Shown here: positions 25,791 through 34,386 of the stretch, piece by piece
Layout of the letters: the number at the start of each line of letters is the position of its first letter
Position numbering within the stretch: the stretch's first letter is position 1
DNA from: JAWLGJ01 sp041685145
GTDB taxonomy: Bacteria; Pseudomonadota; Alphaproteobacteria; Rhodospirillales; Magnetospirillaceae
NCBI GenBank assembly: GCA_041685145.1
Contig: JAWLGJ010000009.1
Coordinates: 1-64,000 of the forward strand
Reading direction: 5' to 3'
Length of the DNA: 64,000 bases
Program-made: the position numbers and the translations under genes
The notes under the pieces: generated by a model
What the model saw: the letters and a program-made list of their open reading frames with translations, nothing else
Databases searched by the model: none
What the model was told of the DNA's origin: nothing

Positions 25791-26742
25791 CGTTGGCCAA
25801 GCTTTCCACGACCAGGGGGTGGCGCTCGCCCCTTTCCGGGGTCACCGCCGCCTTGCGTATGAAGGAAACGGCGTCGATCGCCGCTCGGTTTTCATCCAAG
25901 CCGAATCCCCGCCCCGCCAGAATTTCTTCGTAGCTTCGGGTGTGCAAGTCCGTGAAGCCGCCCGAGAATTCGATTTCCTCGCCGTCAACGGTGATCGAGC
26001 GGAAGGTCCGCTGCCCATTCTCGCGCTGTGCCGCCGGCACGTCGTTCACGTCGATCGACAGGAACCACCGCACCCGCGCGCGCTCGTACTCCAGATAGCC
26101 GCCGGCCTTCCGGTCCGAGGACACATGAACGATGTTCTCCTGAAGATCGCCGAACAAGAAGTGCAGCATGTCGAAGAAATGGACGCCAATATTTGTGGCG
26201 ATCCCCCCCGACTTCCCGATGTCACCCTTCCAGCTTTGCAGGTACCACCGACCACGCGACGTGACGTAAGCCAGGTCGACGTCGAACTTGCGGTCCTTCT
26301 GGCCCTGCACCTGCTCGCGCAAGGCAATAATCGCGGGATGAAGGCGCAACTGGAGAATGGTATGAATCCTGTGGCCCGTATCTCGCTCGATCTCGACCAG
26401 GCCGTCGATGTTCCAAGGATTCAGGACCAAGGGCTTTTCGCAGATCGCATCCGCGCCCGAACGAAGGGCAAAGCGCATATGGGCGTCATGCAGATAGTTG
26501 GGCGAACAAATCGAGACGTAGTCGACGCGCCTGTCGCTGTTCGAGCGGCGCAGCTTGTCGACATGCCGGTCGAACCGCTCGAATTCCGTGAAGAAATGTG
26601 CTTCCGGAAAATAACTGTCGATGATGCCCACCGAATCGGCGACATCCAAGGCAGCAACCAGATCGTTTCCGGTATCCTTTACTGCTTTCATATGTCGTGG
26701 CGCGACATAACCGGCGGCACCGATGAGAGCAAAATTTTTCAT
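25783..26742 (-). CDS. wbpB: UDP-GlcNAcA 3-dehydrogenase, WbpB-like (Gfo/Idh/MocA family)
   Basis: This 319-residue oxidoreductase matches what I know of Pseudomonas WbpB closely: it starts MKNFALIGAAGYVAPRHM and has YVSICSPNYLHDAH, ICEKPLV, TSRGRWYLQSWKGD, NIGVHFFDMLHFLFG and FTDLHTRSYEEILAGRGFG. WbpB oxidises C3 of UDP-GlcNAcA with NAD recycled through 2-oxoglutarate, and works with WbpE. No QdtA-type isomerase is near, so the uronic acid route is preferred. It overlaps the formyltransferase start by eight bases. Confidence 0.93.
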   Translation of the reverse strand: MKNFALIGAAGYVAPRHMKAVKDTGNDLVAALDVADSVGIIDSYFPEAHFFTEFERFDRHVDKLRRSNSDRRVDYVSICSPNYLHDAHMRFALRSGADAICEKPLVLNPWNIDGLVEIERDTGHRIHTILQLRLHPAIIALREQVQGQKDRKFDVDLAYVTSRGRWYLQSWKGDIGKSGGIATNIGVHFFDMLHFLFGDLQENIVHVSSDRKAGGYLEYERARVRWFLSIDVNDVPAAQRENGQRTFRSITVDGEEIEFSGGFTDLHTRSYEEILAGRGFGLDENRAAIDAVSFIRKAAVTPERGERHPLVVESLANDG

Positions 26743-26812
26743 GTCTGTACCCGAACGTTACGTCAAAGACCCAGGAACAAGCGGCGCAAGCCCGCTCCGC
26801 AAGGTGGCTTCA

Positions 26813-28093
26813 TCATAATCTGTCTTCGACCTGGTCCGCGGGGAACAGATACTTGACGTCAAAGACCACCCCGTCGGGCCGCAGCAACGAGCGCACCCAA
26901 TTGATACCACGCTCGCGGAAATCCATATGCGCCACGGCTACCACGGCCGCATCATATTGGCCGGGCGGCGGGTTTTCCAGTATCGCGACCCCGTATTCCC
27001 GCTCGACTTCGTTCCGATCCGCCCAAGGATCGAAAACATCGACGCGGGCGTGGAAAGTCTCCAACTTTCGCACGATATCGATCACGCGCGTGTTGCGCAC
27101 GTCTGGGCATTCTTCCTTGAAGGTGAACCCCAGGACCAGCACCCGCGAATCGACGACGTGCAACCGGCGACGAAGCATGAGGCCGACCACCCGTTCGGCG
27201 ACATACCCCCCCATGCCGTCGTTGATGCGCCGACCGGCAAGGATCATCTCCGGGTGATGCCCGACCTCCTGCGCCTTGTGCGTCAGGTAATAGGGGTCGA
27301 CCCCGATGCAGTGTCCACCTACGAGCCCCGGGGAAAAAGGAAGGAAATTCCATTTTGTGCGGGCCGCATCCAAAACATCCTGTGTATTCAGGCCAAGACG
27401 GTTGAAAAGAATGGCCAATTCATTGACCAAGGCAATGTTGACGTCGCGCTGGGTGTTTTCAATGACCTTCGCCGCCTCGGCCACTCTGATGCTTGGGGCC
27501 GGATGGGTGCCCGCCCGCACGATGCGCCGGTAGAGGGCGTCGACAAACGCCCCCGCCTCGGGGGTTGAACCGGCCGTCACCTTGACGATGTCCGGCAGGC
27601 GATGCGTCTTGTCCCCCGGATTGATGCGCTCGGGACTGTAGCCGGCGAAGAAATCCCGGTTGAAGGCGAGGCCGGAGACCCGCTCAAGAATTGGAACGCA
27701 CACGTCCTCGGTCACGCCGGGATAAACCGTCGATTCGTAGACCACCACGTCGCCCCGCTTCAGCAACGCCCCGATGGTCTCGGTCGCCCGCGTAACGAAC
27801 GTCAGATCCGGTTGCCGGCCCCGGTCTATCGGCGTCGGCACCGTCACGATGTAGACATTGCAGTCCGACAGGTCACTTGCGCTGGCGGTAAAACGTAGAA
27901 ACCGTGCGGCGGCAAGATCGGCCGCGGGGACTTCGAGAGTAACGTCCCGGCCGGCCCGCAATTGCGCCACGCGTTCCGCGTCGATGTCGTAGCCAATCGT
28001 GGAAAGCTGCTTGCCGAACTCCGTGGCCAACGGCAGTCCCACATACCCCAACCCGACGATCCCTATACGCGCATCATCCGCGTTCACTCGCAC
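26813..28093 (-). CDS. tviB: UDP-N-acetylhexosamine 6-dehydrogenase, TviB/WbpO type
   Basis: This 426-residue enzyme of the UDP-glucose/GlcNAc dehydrogenase family has IGIVGLGYVGLPLATEFG, VPTPID, YSPERINPGD, VIENTQRDVNIALVNELA and the catalytic cysteine in GGHCIGVDPYYLTHKAQ (Cys262). It ends VKYLFPADQVEDRL, very close to the TviB ending. TviB makes UDP-GlcNAcA for Vi antigen, and WbpO makes UDP-GalNAcA. It is the first gene of the 14-gene minus-strand array and feeds WbpB. The start is GTG. TviB versus WbpO specificity cannot be told by eye. Confidence 0.9.
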   Translation of the reverse strand: MRVNADDARIGIVGLGYVGLPLATEFGKQLSTIGYDIDAERVAQLRAGRDVTLEVPAADLAAARFLRFTASASDLSDCNVYIVTVPTPIDRGRQPDLTFVTRATETIGALLKRGDVVVYESTVYPGVTEDVCVPILERVSGLAFNRDFFAGYSPERINPGDKTHRLPDIVKVTAGSTPEAGAFVDALYRRIVRAGTHPAPSIRVAEAAKVIENTQRDVNIALVNELAILFNRLGLNTQDVLDAARTKWNFLPFSPGLVGGHCIGVDPYYLTHKAQEVGHHPEMILAGRRINDGMGGYVAERVVGLMLRRRLHVVDSRVLVLGFTFKEECPDVRNTRVIDIVRKLETFHARVDVFDPWADRNEVEREYGVAILENPPPGQYDAAVVAVAHMDFRERGINWVRSLLRPDGVVFDVKYLFPADQVEDRL

Positions 28094-28194
28094 CCCCCAA
28101 TCCCAAGCCGGCCATAAGGAATATGACTGTTAATAACAGGTTACAATACGGCAAGTGAACAATTGACGAATGCGGGCGCTTCCGTCCGCGCATC
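28094..28194 (-). promoter_or_regulatory. Intergenic promoter/operator region of the 14-gene array
   Basis: About 100 AT-rich bases lie between the tviB-like start and the YjbH stop. They contain a perfect 13-base palindrome CTGTTAATAACAG (28127-28139). Upstream of the gene on the minus strand, TTGTAA is followed after 17 bases by TATTCC, a weak sigma-70 match that overlaps the palindrome. A repressor site is possible. This is motif evidence only. Confidence 0.35.
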
Positions 28195-30612
28195 TCACCG
28201 CAGCCCCCAGTCGGCGTCGAGCGGGTTCCAGTCGCCGCCGCGGACAAAGTTGTAAAGGCCCAGCGGACGGCCCACCTTCTGGCCGCCGTCGCGGGTCAGC
28301 GGCCGGTAGGCGAACAGGCCCCGCGACGTCGTCGGGGTGGTGGTGAAGAGTTCGAAGGGAATGCTGATATACAGCCCCTTGTCGAATCCGCCCTCGCCGA
28401 AAACCTCCGCCGAGACGTCGGTCTTGGTGGCCCAGACGCCCACCCGGATTCCGCTGTCGAATTCGCGGCTCAGTTCCAGTGTCGCCCCCACATCCCCGGC
28501 CAGGTAGCGACCGGCGCTCACCCGCACGTCGAGACCGTACCAGGGCAGGTCGTGATAATAGGTTAAATGCCCGGTGCTGACGTCGTAGTCGCGAAAGCCG
28601 AAGCCCCCGTCGTACTCGCGCTGCCAGACGTGGTTGAGGTCCAGCCCCAGCGCCCAGCGCCGCCCCTCGGGGGCGTAAAGCAGTTCGCCGCCGACGCCGC
28701 CGAACATGCGTTCGAACAGGCCGGCATAGGCGCTGCCGTACCAGTCCCGGCCCAGCGGCAGCACCTGGCTGGCATGGAGGGACTCGATCCAGGCCGGATG
28801 GTCCTTGATGTATTTCTCCAGGTCGGTGCGCACATGCGGCAGGCGGCTGTCTGGGGGCATCGACATGTCGTCGAAATTGTTCACCAAATCGACGCCCAGC
28901 GCGCCCGCCACCGCCATGCCCGGCCACGGTTCCAGCGAGGCCGAGGCGTTGCCGATGACCTGGTAGTGCACGAACTGGCCGGGATTGCCGACGATTTCGC
29001 GCAGGCGGGGCTCCAGCGACCAGTTGAAGCGGGGGTGCCCCTCGCCTTCGTGCCAGTCCACGCCCGCCGGCATTGCCGGCGCCGTCCTCTCGGTGGTCGC
29101 CAGGGCCTCCTCGGCGCTGATTTCGCCCTGCGCCGCCCGCGTGACGTCGCGGCGGAGGAAACGCACCGACCGCACCGGCAGGCCGCGCCGGGTCTCGACG
29201 GCGTGGATGTGGCGCACCCACGCCGGGGCCACCGCCGCCACCGCCCGCGCCGCCCGCACCGCCGCCTTCATGCCGTTGCGATAGCGCCCCTGCTGGTAGA
29301 GCACATAGGCGTCGGTCCCGGCGATGCCGAAGCGGCCGGGGGTGAAGCCCTGCCCGCGCAGCAGCTCGAACACCGCCTCGGGGACGTCGTCCGTCACCGG
29401 CGCCGCCACGGCCAGCTCGCGCCGGTCCAGCACCGCCCCGTCGGCGGCGGTCACCACCACCGCCTCGGTCTCCCGTGGCGCCAGGCGGGCGAAATTGTCC
29501 ATCAGGGCGGACAGGTCGGCCGCCTCCCCGCGCGGCAGGTCCGGGGCGCCGCCGCGGCCAGCGACCACCAGCGTCGCCGTCGGCGGCACCAGGTCGACGG
29601 CGGCGAGGTCGAGGTCGAGGTCCGCCGCCGCCGCGGCCAGGCGTCGCTTGGCGTCACGCGCCGCTTCCCCCGAGGGCGCGGGGCGGCCCGCCTCCGGCGG
29701 CGTCGGCGGCGGTTTCGGCACCGGCACCGGCGGCGGCTCGCCCACATTGGGCAGGCCGCGCTCGCGGCTGAGGTTGCTGCGCAAGGTTGTGCGCAGCATC
29801 ACCTGGTTGCCGCGCTCGACGGCGAGGCCGACGTCCAACCACTGAAACGGCCGATAGGACAGGCCGGCGTTAAAGGGCAGGTCGACCAGAATCGGCTCGC
29901 CAGCGGGTTCCGAGAGGTAGTTGTTGGAATCGTATTCCAGCATCAGCGTCAGGCCCTCGACCGGCGTCCGCCATTCGACGCCGGCAAAGAGCCCCACGGT
30001 CTCGCCGGTAAAGAATTCGTTGCGGATCTGGCCGCCGGTGGGACCGCCGCTGCCGCCGCGGCGGGCGAAGCGCTCGGAAACAACCCGAAGCGGGTTGGGC
30101 AGATGCCCGCGCGAGCCCAAATTGCCCCAGGCCATGCCGAGGGTGAAATCCCAGTTATAATAACGCCGCGTCGCGGCGATGTATTCGCTGGAGAACTGGC
30201 CGGTGCCGCCAAAGTCGCGCAGTCCCAGCGAGACCTCCGGCCACACCGGCCCCTCCTCCAGCAGGCGCAGCTTGATGTCGAAGGACTTGTCGAGATAGTT
30301 GGCGGTTGGATCCGGCTTCCAGGGCCGATCCTCGATCTCGGTGTAGCGCAGCGTTCCCTGCAGCCACGGCAGGCCCTGAACCGTCACCCACAGGCGCCGG
30401 TATGGCGCCACCCGCGAAGCACCGAAGGCGAACTCGCCGTCCGGCGCCATGCGCCCGGTGGGCATCTGCATCAGCCCGGTGGCGCCGAAGTCGTTGAAAC
30501 GCACGGGCGGCGCCGCCTCGTCGGCCGCCGCCGGCAGCGCCCAGGCTGCGGCCGCGACCGTCGCCGTCGCCAGCCCGCCAAGGCGCACCGGCCAGAACCG
30601 CCGCAGGCGCAT
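28195..30612 (-). CDS. YjbH/GfcD-like outer-membrane polysaccharide protein
   Basis: This 805-residue exported protein has a signal peptide at about 1-30 (Ala-rich, AAADEA). It then reads FNDFGATGLMQMPTGRMAPDGEFAFG, the start typical of the YjbH family, and continues with many alternating beta-like segments consistent with beta-barrel regions at both ends. A Pro-rich linker (about 295-320) separates a central soluble part. GfcD/YjbH proteins belong to group 4 capsule and related exopolysaccharide export operons; their exact task is not settled. It is the last gene of the export operon, 11 bases after the SLBB gene. Confidence 0.85.
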   Translation of the reverse strand: MRLRRFWPVRLGGLATATVAAAAWALPAAADEAAPPVRFNDFGATGLMQMPTGRMAPDGEFAFGASRVAPYRRLWVTVQGLPWLQGTLRYTEIEDRPWKPDPTANYLDKSFDIKLRLLEEGPVWPEVSLGLRDFGGTGQFSSEYIAATRRYYNWDFTLGMAWGNLGSRGHLPNPLRVVSERFARRGGSGGPTGGQIRNEFFTGETVGLFAGVEWRTPVEGLTLMLEYDSNNYLSEPAGEPILVDLPFNAGLSYRPFQWLDVGLAVERGNQVMLRTTLRSNLSRERGLPNVGEPPPVPVPKPPPTPPEAGRPAPSGEAARDAKRRLAAAAADLDLDLAAVDLVPPTATLVVAGRGGAPDLPRGEAADLSALMDNFARLAPRETEAVVVTAADGAVLDRRELAVAAPVTDDVPEAVFELLRGQGFTPGRFGIAGTDAYVLYQQGRYRNGMKAAVRAARAVAAVAPAWVRHIHAVETRRGLPVRSVRFLRRDVTRAAQGEISAEEALATTERTAPAMPAGVDWHEGEGHPRFNWSLEPRLREIVGNPGQFVHYQVIGNASASLEPWPGMAVAGALGVDLVNNFDDMSMPPDSRLPHVRTDLEKYIKDHPAWIESLHASQVLPLGRDWYGSAYAGLFERMFGGVGGELLYAPEGRRWALGLDLNHVWQREYDGGFGFRDYDVSTGHLTYYHDLPWYGLDVRVSAGRYLAGDVGATLELSREFDSGIRVGVWATKTDVSAEVFGEGGFDKGLYISIPFELFTTTPTTSRGLFAYRPLTRDGGQKVGRPLGLYNFVRGGDWNPLDADWGLR

Positions 30613-30623
30613 GTCCGCCGCCC

Positions 30624-33167
30624 CTATCTCCCGATGACGGCGATGGACGCCGCGGTCAGCGCGGCCTTGCTGAGAATGTCGGTGACGTCGCGAGTGAAGC
30701 CCATCAGGTTGAACGGACGCGGATCCTGGGGCACGACAATGGTGCTGCCCGGCGGGATGCGAACCTCGTCATAATTCCAGAACGAGATGCGCAGCGGCCG
30801 CGCCTCGCCCGACGGCAACACCACGAAGATGCGGCTCTCGTCGGCGCCGTCGCGCGTGCCGCCGGCCAGGCGCACATATTCATCAACGCCACGGCCCGAG
30901 CGGAACTGCTGCGCCCCCGGCTGCAAGACCTGCCCCATCACCATGACATGATTGGGCCGCTTGGGAACCTGGAGGTTGTCCCCCGGCTCCACCAGCATGT
31001 CCAGTTCGGGGCGGGCCTGCAGAACGGCGGGATCGGCCTCGACCACCACGCGGCCGTGGGGCTCCGCCGAGCGCAGGGTGCTGATGGCCTGGCGGATGCC
31101 GGCGACCACCTCGCCGCCCTGTTCGCTGCCCCGCATCGCCTCCTGGCTGAGGGTCGTCGCCATCGCCATTTCAAGGTCGCGGGCCAGCACCTGATAGCTT
31201 TCGGCCTCCTGTTCGCGCACCGAGCGGCGCGTGAAGACCGCGCCCAGGGGATAGGCTTCATCGGTGAGGCCGCCGGCGCGTTCCAGCAGTTCCGACAACC
31301 GTTCGCCGCGCCGAATGGCATAGGTGCCGGGGCGGCGCACTTCGCCGCCGAGGGCGACCATTCCCCGCTCCTGCCAGCCGAACCGCGGCGGCACCCGCAC
31401 ATGGTCGCCCGCCGTTACCGTCAACCCGCCGTCCGCGCGCAGGGAAATCTGGCGCCGCACCGCCGTTCGCGACGGCAGCCCCGGCTCGCCCAGGCGCATG
31501 ACCTCGATATTCTCGGCGTCGGCGTGCAGGGTCAGGCCCTCGCTGGCGGCGATGACGTCACTGACCGCCGTGTCGGGGGCGACGGGATAGGCGCCGGGCT
31601 CCTGCACCTCGCCCTGCACATTGACGGCGTGCTCAAGCATGTAGGGCAGCAGCCCGGGATGGTCCCTGAACACCTTCGGGCAGTCGAAATCGTCGCGATC
31701 GGAAAAGACGCGCTGGCGGGCGGCATCGAAGCGCGCCCCCTCGCCGTGAGCGACCAGATCGGCCAGCGCGGTCAGACCGGTGCAGGGGCCGGCCCCCTCG
31801 CCGGCCAGTACGCGCTGGACCGATGGTCCGGACAGAAAGCGCACGCTGGACATCGACAGGAACACCACCTGGTCGCTTTCTTGCAGGCGATGGTCCTCGA
31901 TGCCCGCCAGCACCCGCCGGGGGGAGAACGGCACATAACGCGGCGCGCCGGTGCCGGCGTCCCAGCGGCGAACGGCGCCGAAGAGCATATAGGGCTTGTC
32001 CCCCAACACCTTGCCCGAGCGCATCAGCGCCTGCAGGCTCGGCGCCGAGCGCAGCGCCCGCGCCCCCGGCACGGTGACATGGCCGGTGAGCTCGAAATAC
32101 TGCTCGCGCCCTTCCGAGCGCTTCTCGACATGCAGGATGTCGCCGGACGCCACCGTCGCGGCACCGCTGTCCAGGGGTTCGACGACGGTGCGGCTGTTGT
32201 CGTCGACGGCCAGGCGGGAATAGCGATAGCCCCGGGGCCGCAGGCCGCCGCCCGCGAGATCCAGCAGCCGCTCGGCGCTGATGGCGGGGCGGTCCAACTC
32301 GTAGATGCCGGGCCGCAGCACCTCGCCGGCCACGGCCACGGTGGGGCCCAAAGTCGGAATGAGGATGCGGTCCCCCGCCTGGAGGGCAAAGTCGGCGGCG
32401 CCGTTGCCGCCCAACAGGTAATCGTACAGATCAATATCGTGCGAGGCGGCGCCGCGCTGCAGTCGGATGCGGCGCAGCGATCCGGTCTTGCGCACGCCCC
32501 CCGCGGCGGCCAGGGCGTCCAGCAGCGTCGACAGGCCCGTCACCCGGTGCAGGCCGGGCTGGCGCACCTCGCCCGCGACCAGGACCTGGAATTCGCGCAC
32601 CGCGCCGATGGAAACGAAGCTTTCGGTGTCGAGGAAGACCTCGCCGATCTGCGAGGTCAGTTCCCGGCGGAACTCGCCGAAGCTGCGGCCGGCGGCGGCG
32701 ATCGGCTGCAGGCGCGGCAGCAGCACCCGCCCCTCGCGGTCGACGCGCGTGCGCAGGGTCTCGTTCACCTGTCCGCGCAGGCTGACGACGATCTCGTCGC
32801 CCGGCCCCAGGCGGTAGCTGTCGCTGGCCATCCCCACCAGAAGGCCGGGATCAAGCGCTGGAACCTGATTGAAAAACTCATAGCCGAACTGCACGAGATC
32901 GGCCCGCGCGCGCTCGGAATAATCCGCCTCAAGCGCCGAGACTCTCTTGTCCCGGCCGGCATCATCAGGCCTTCCCCGGTCGGCGTCAGAGGGCGGCTGC
33001 ACCTCGTCCAGCGGCGAAAGCACCTGCCGCTCATCACCGCCGCCCTGCTGCAGGCGTTCCTCCGCCATCCGCCTAAGGTCATAGGGGATGTCCGGCTGCT
33101 GCGCCCAGACGGCGCCGGGAAGCAGCAAAAACGTGAAAAGCATCAATAGGCTGGTCGCACGGCGCAT
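30624..33167 (-). CDS. Large SLBB-domain polysaccharide export protein (Wza-related)
   Basis: This 847-residue exported protein has a signal peptide ending GAVWA and no lipobox, unlike lipoprotein Wza. The polysaccharide-export domain (YRLGPGDEIVVSLRG, near 118-182) is followed by several SLBB units, recognisable from repeated 'V.GEV..PG.Y' strings such as VAGEVRQPGLH, VAGEVLRPGIYEL, VQGEVQEPGAYPV and LGGEVRRPGTYAI. The C-terminus has GFTRDVTDILSK and a hydrophobic end. Wza is about half this length. The ATG at 33167 is preferred because AGGAAGGCGAG lies upstream; a GTG eight codons earlier is possible. Confidence 0.88.
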   Translation of the reverse strand: MRRATSLLMLFTFLLLPGAVWAQQPDIPYDLRRMAEERLQQGGGDERQVLSPLDEVQPPSDADRGRPDDAGRDKRVSALEADYSERARADLVQFGYEFFNQVPALDPGLLVGMASDSYRLGPGDEIVVSLRGQVNETLRTRVDREGRVLLPRLQPIAAAGRSFGEFRRELTSQIGEVFLDTESFVSIGAVREFQVLVAGEVRQPGLHRVTGLSTLLDALAAAGGVRKTGSLRRIRLQRGAASHDIDLYDYLLGGNGAADFALQAGDRILIPTLGPTVAVAGEVLRPGIYELDRPAISAERLLDLAGGGLRPRGYRYSRLAVDDNSRTVVEPLDSGAATVASGDILHVEKRSEGREQYFELTGHVTVPGARALRSAPSLQALMRSGKVLGDKPYMLFGAVRRWDAGTGAPRYVPFSPRRVLAGIEDHRLQESDQVVFLSMSSVRFLSGPSVQRVLAGEGAGPCTGLTALADLVAHGEGARFDAARQRVFSDRDDFDCPKVFRDHPGLLPYMLEHAVNVQGEVQEPGAYPVAPDTAVSDVIAASEGLTLHADAENIEVMRLGEPGLPSRTAVRRQISLRADGGLTVTAGDHVRVPPRFGWQERGMVALGGEVRRPGTYAIRRGERLSELLERAGGLTDEAYPLGAVFTRRSVREQEAESYQVLARDLEMAMATTLSQEAMRGSEQGGEVVAGIRQAISTLRSAEPHGRVVVEADPAVLQARPELDMLVEPGDNLQVPKRPNHVMVMGQVLQPGAQQFRSGRGVDEYVRLAGGTRDGADESRIFVVLPSGEARPLRISFWNYDEVRIPPGSTIVVPQDPRPFNLMGFTRDVTDILSKAALTAASIAVIGR

Positions 33168-33265
33168 CCGGGGTCTCGCCTTCCTGGTCACATCATGCCG
33201 TTCGGTATAGGAACCCTAGCCAAGAGGATACGGTCCGACAAGCGCCTTGCCGGGGCCGACCAGGG

Positions 33266-33946
33266 TTACGTCTGGCCGCGCGGAGCGTGGGCCGGCTTCA
33301 GCACCCACATCTCCAGGGGCGGTGTCTCCGGGTCGACATGCTGACGGCTTCGCCAGATCTGGCCGCTGTCGGGGTCGATCCAAAAGGTATTGGTGAAGGT
33401 CCAGTCGGCATCGCGGGCGCGGCATTGCTCGTCGACGCGCAAAACCGTATGGCGCGTACCGAATATTTCGATGTCTTCCACGCCACGCACCCGCATCCGC
33501 CCCTGCACCACTAAGCCAAACCAGTCACCACGGTCGATGTCGACCAGCCGGCGCCACGTCTCCCCGTCCAAGGCTTCAGGGGCCCGGCGCAGGGGGTCAT
33601 CTTCAACGAAAACCGTTTTACGCAGGTTAAAGGGCAGGCCGGCGGTCTTGACCAGCCGCCCCCCGCGCGTCACCACAATGGCGTTATCGGCACTGAACCA
33701 GGAAAGCTCGTCGCCCCGGGCCACGCCCAGAACCAGAACGCTTTGCGGACCACGGCCAAACTTGCCGACCACGCTGGCATAGGGCAGCGCCCGCACGCGC
33801 TCCACCTCGGCGACGATATCGACATCGCCGCCGCCCAGGTCCTCAATCGACCCGAGGACGCGGCCCAGGCGTGACTGACCGCACCCGGCCAGCACGACGG
33901 CCGACGCCAGGGTCAAAAGGAACCCCCGCCGGCCGGCCGCGCCCAC
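33266..33946 (-). CDS. YjbF/GfcB-like lipoprotein
   Basis: This 226-residue lipoprotein has a lipobox LAGC at about residue 22. It matches the YjbF/GfcB family in length and pattern: VRALPYASVVGKFGRGPQSVLVLG, NAIVVTRGGRLVKTAGLPFNL, and a late FTNTFWIDPDSGQIWRSRQ. The family goes with YjbE, YjbG and YjbH in extracellular polysaccharide operons and group 4 capsule loci. The start is GTG, 13 bases after the YjbE-like stop. Confidence 0.85.
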   Translation of the reverse strand: MGAAGRRGFLLTLASAVVLAGCGQSRLGRVLGSIEDLGGGDVDIVAEVERVRALPYASVVGKFGRGPQSVLVLGVARGDELSWFSADNAIVVTRGGRLVKTAGLPFNLRKTVFVEDDPLRRAPEALDGETWRRLVDIDRGDWFGLVVQGRMRVRGVEDIEIFGTRHTVLRVDEQCRARDADWTFTNTFWIDPDSGQIWRSRQHVDPETPPLEMWVLKPAHAPRGQT

Positions 33947-33959
33947 CCCGGGTCACCTA

Positions 33960-34310
33960 CTAGTTCGTGGTCGTCGTGGTGGTGGTGGTGGTCGTCGTGG
34001 TCGTGTCGTCGTCGTCACCCGACGCAACGGCAACGATACCGCCCAGGGCCAAGGCACCGGCACCCACGGCGGCCACACCAACGGTCAAGCCGCCAGCCGC
34101 CGCACCGGCCGCCGCACCGGCACCGGCGGCCGCACCGGCACCCGCGCCGGCACCAGCACCCGCGCCAGCACCAGCACCAGCACCAGCACCACCGGACCCC
34201 GCTCCGGCCCCGGCACCCGCGCCGCCCGAAGCCTGTGCGAAGGCGTAAGGTTGGGCGCCAACCACCGCCAAGATCATGCCCAACGCAAGGGCCCGTGCGA
34301 CTTTGGCCAT
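33960..34310 (-). CDS. YjbE/GfcA-like Gly/Ala-rich exported protein with poly-Thr tail
   Basis: This 116-residue protein has a signal peptide (about 1-25), a long Gly-Ala repeat (about 28-70), a short hydrophobic segment (about 72-92), then a stretch of Asp and a tail of 13 Thr before the final Asn. The E. coli proteins YjbE and GfcA have the same build: small, exported, Gly/Ala/Ser-rich and ending in poly-Thr. The tail may be a place for O-linked modification or surface interaction, which is untested inference. AGGAGG precedes the ATG. It is first after the Wzz-like gene in the export operon. Confidence 0.75.
   Translation of the reverse strand: MAKVARALALGMILAVVGAQPYAFAQASGGAGAGAGAGSGGAGAGAGAGAGAGAGAGAGAAAGAGAAAGAAAGGLTVGVAAVGAGALALGGIVAVASGDDDDTTTTTTTTTTTTTN
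33964..34222. repeat. Low-complexity coding repeats (Thr-codon and Gly-Ala-codon arrays)
   Basis: Read on the plus strand, 33966-34015 is a run of GTC/GTG/GTT triplets encoding the Thr tail. Positions 34086-34214 are a run of GC(C/G/A) and ACC/CCC-type triplets encoding (Gly-Ala)n. Both lie inside the YjbE-like gene and could expand or shrink by slippage. Confidence 0.75.
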
Positions 34311-34386
34311 TTGGCCTCCTCCTTTTCCGCATCCAGCGCAACAGATGAGGAACAATACATCAAGCGGGGTACCTAGAACAACGGCA

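Noticed and set aside
28567..33149. Long plus-strand frames opposite the YjbH and SLBB genes
   Set aside because: The proteins are rich in Arg, His and Gly without domains, while the minus strand encodes recognisable families with signal peptides.
34086..34214. Tandem-repeat array outside genes
   Set aside because: The repeats are in frame and encode the Gly-Ala part of the YjbE-like protein.
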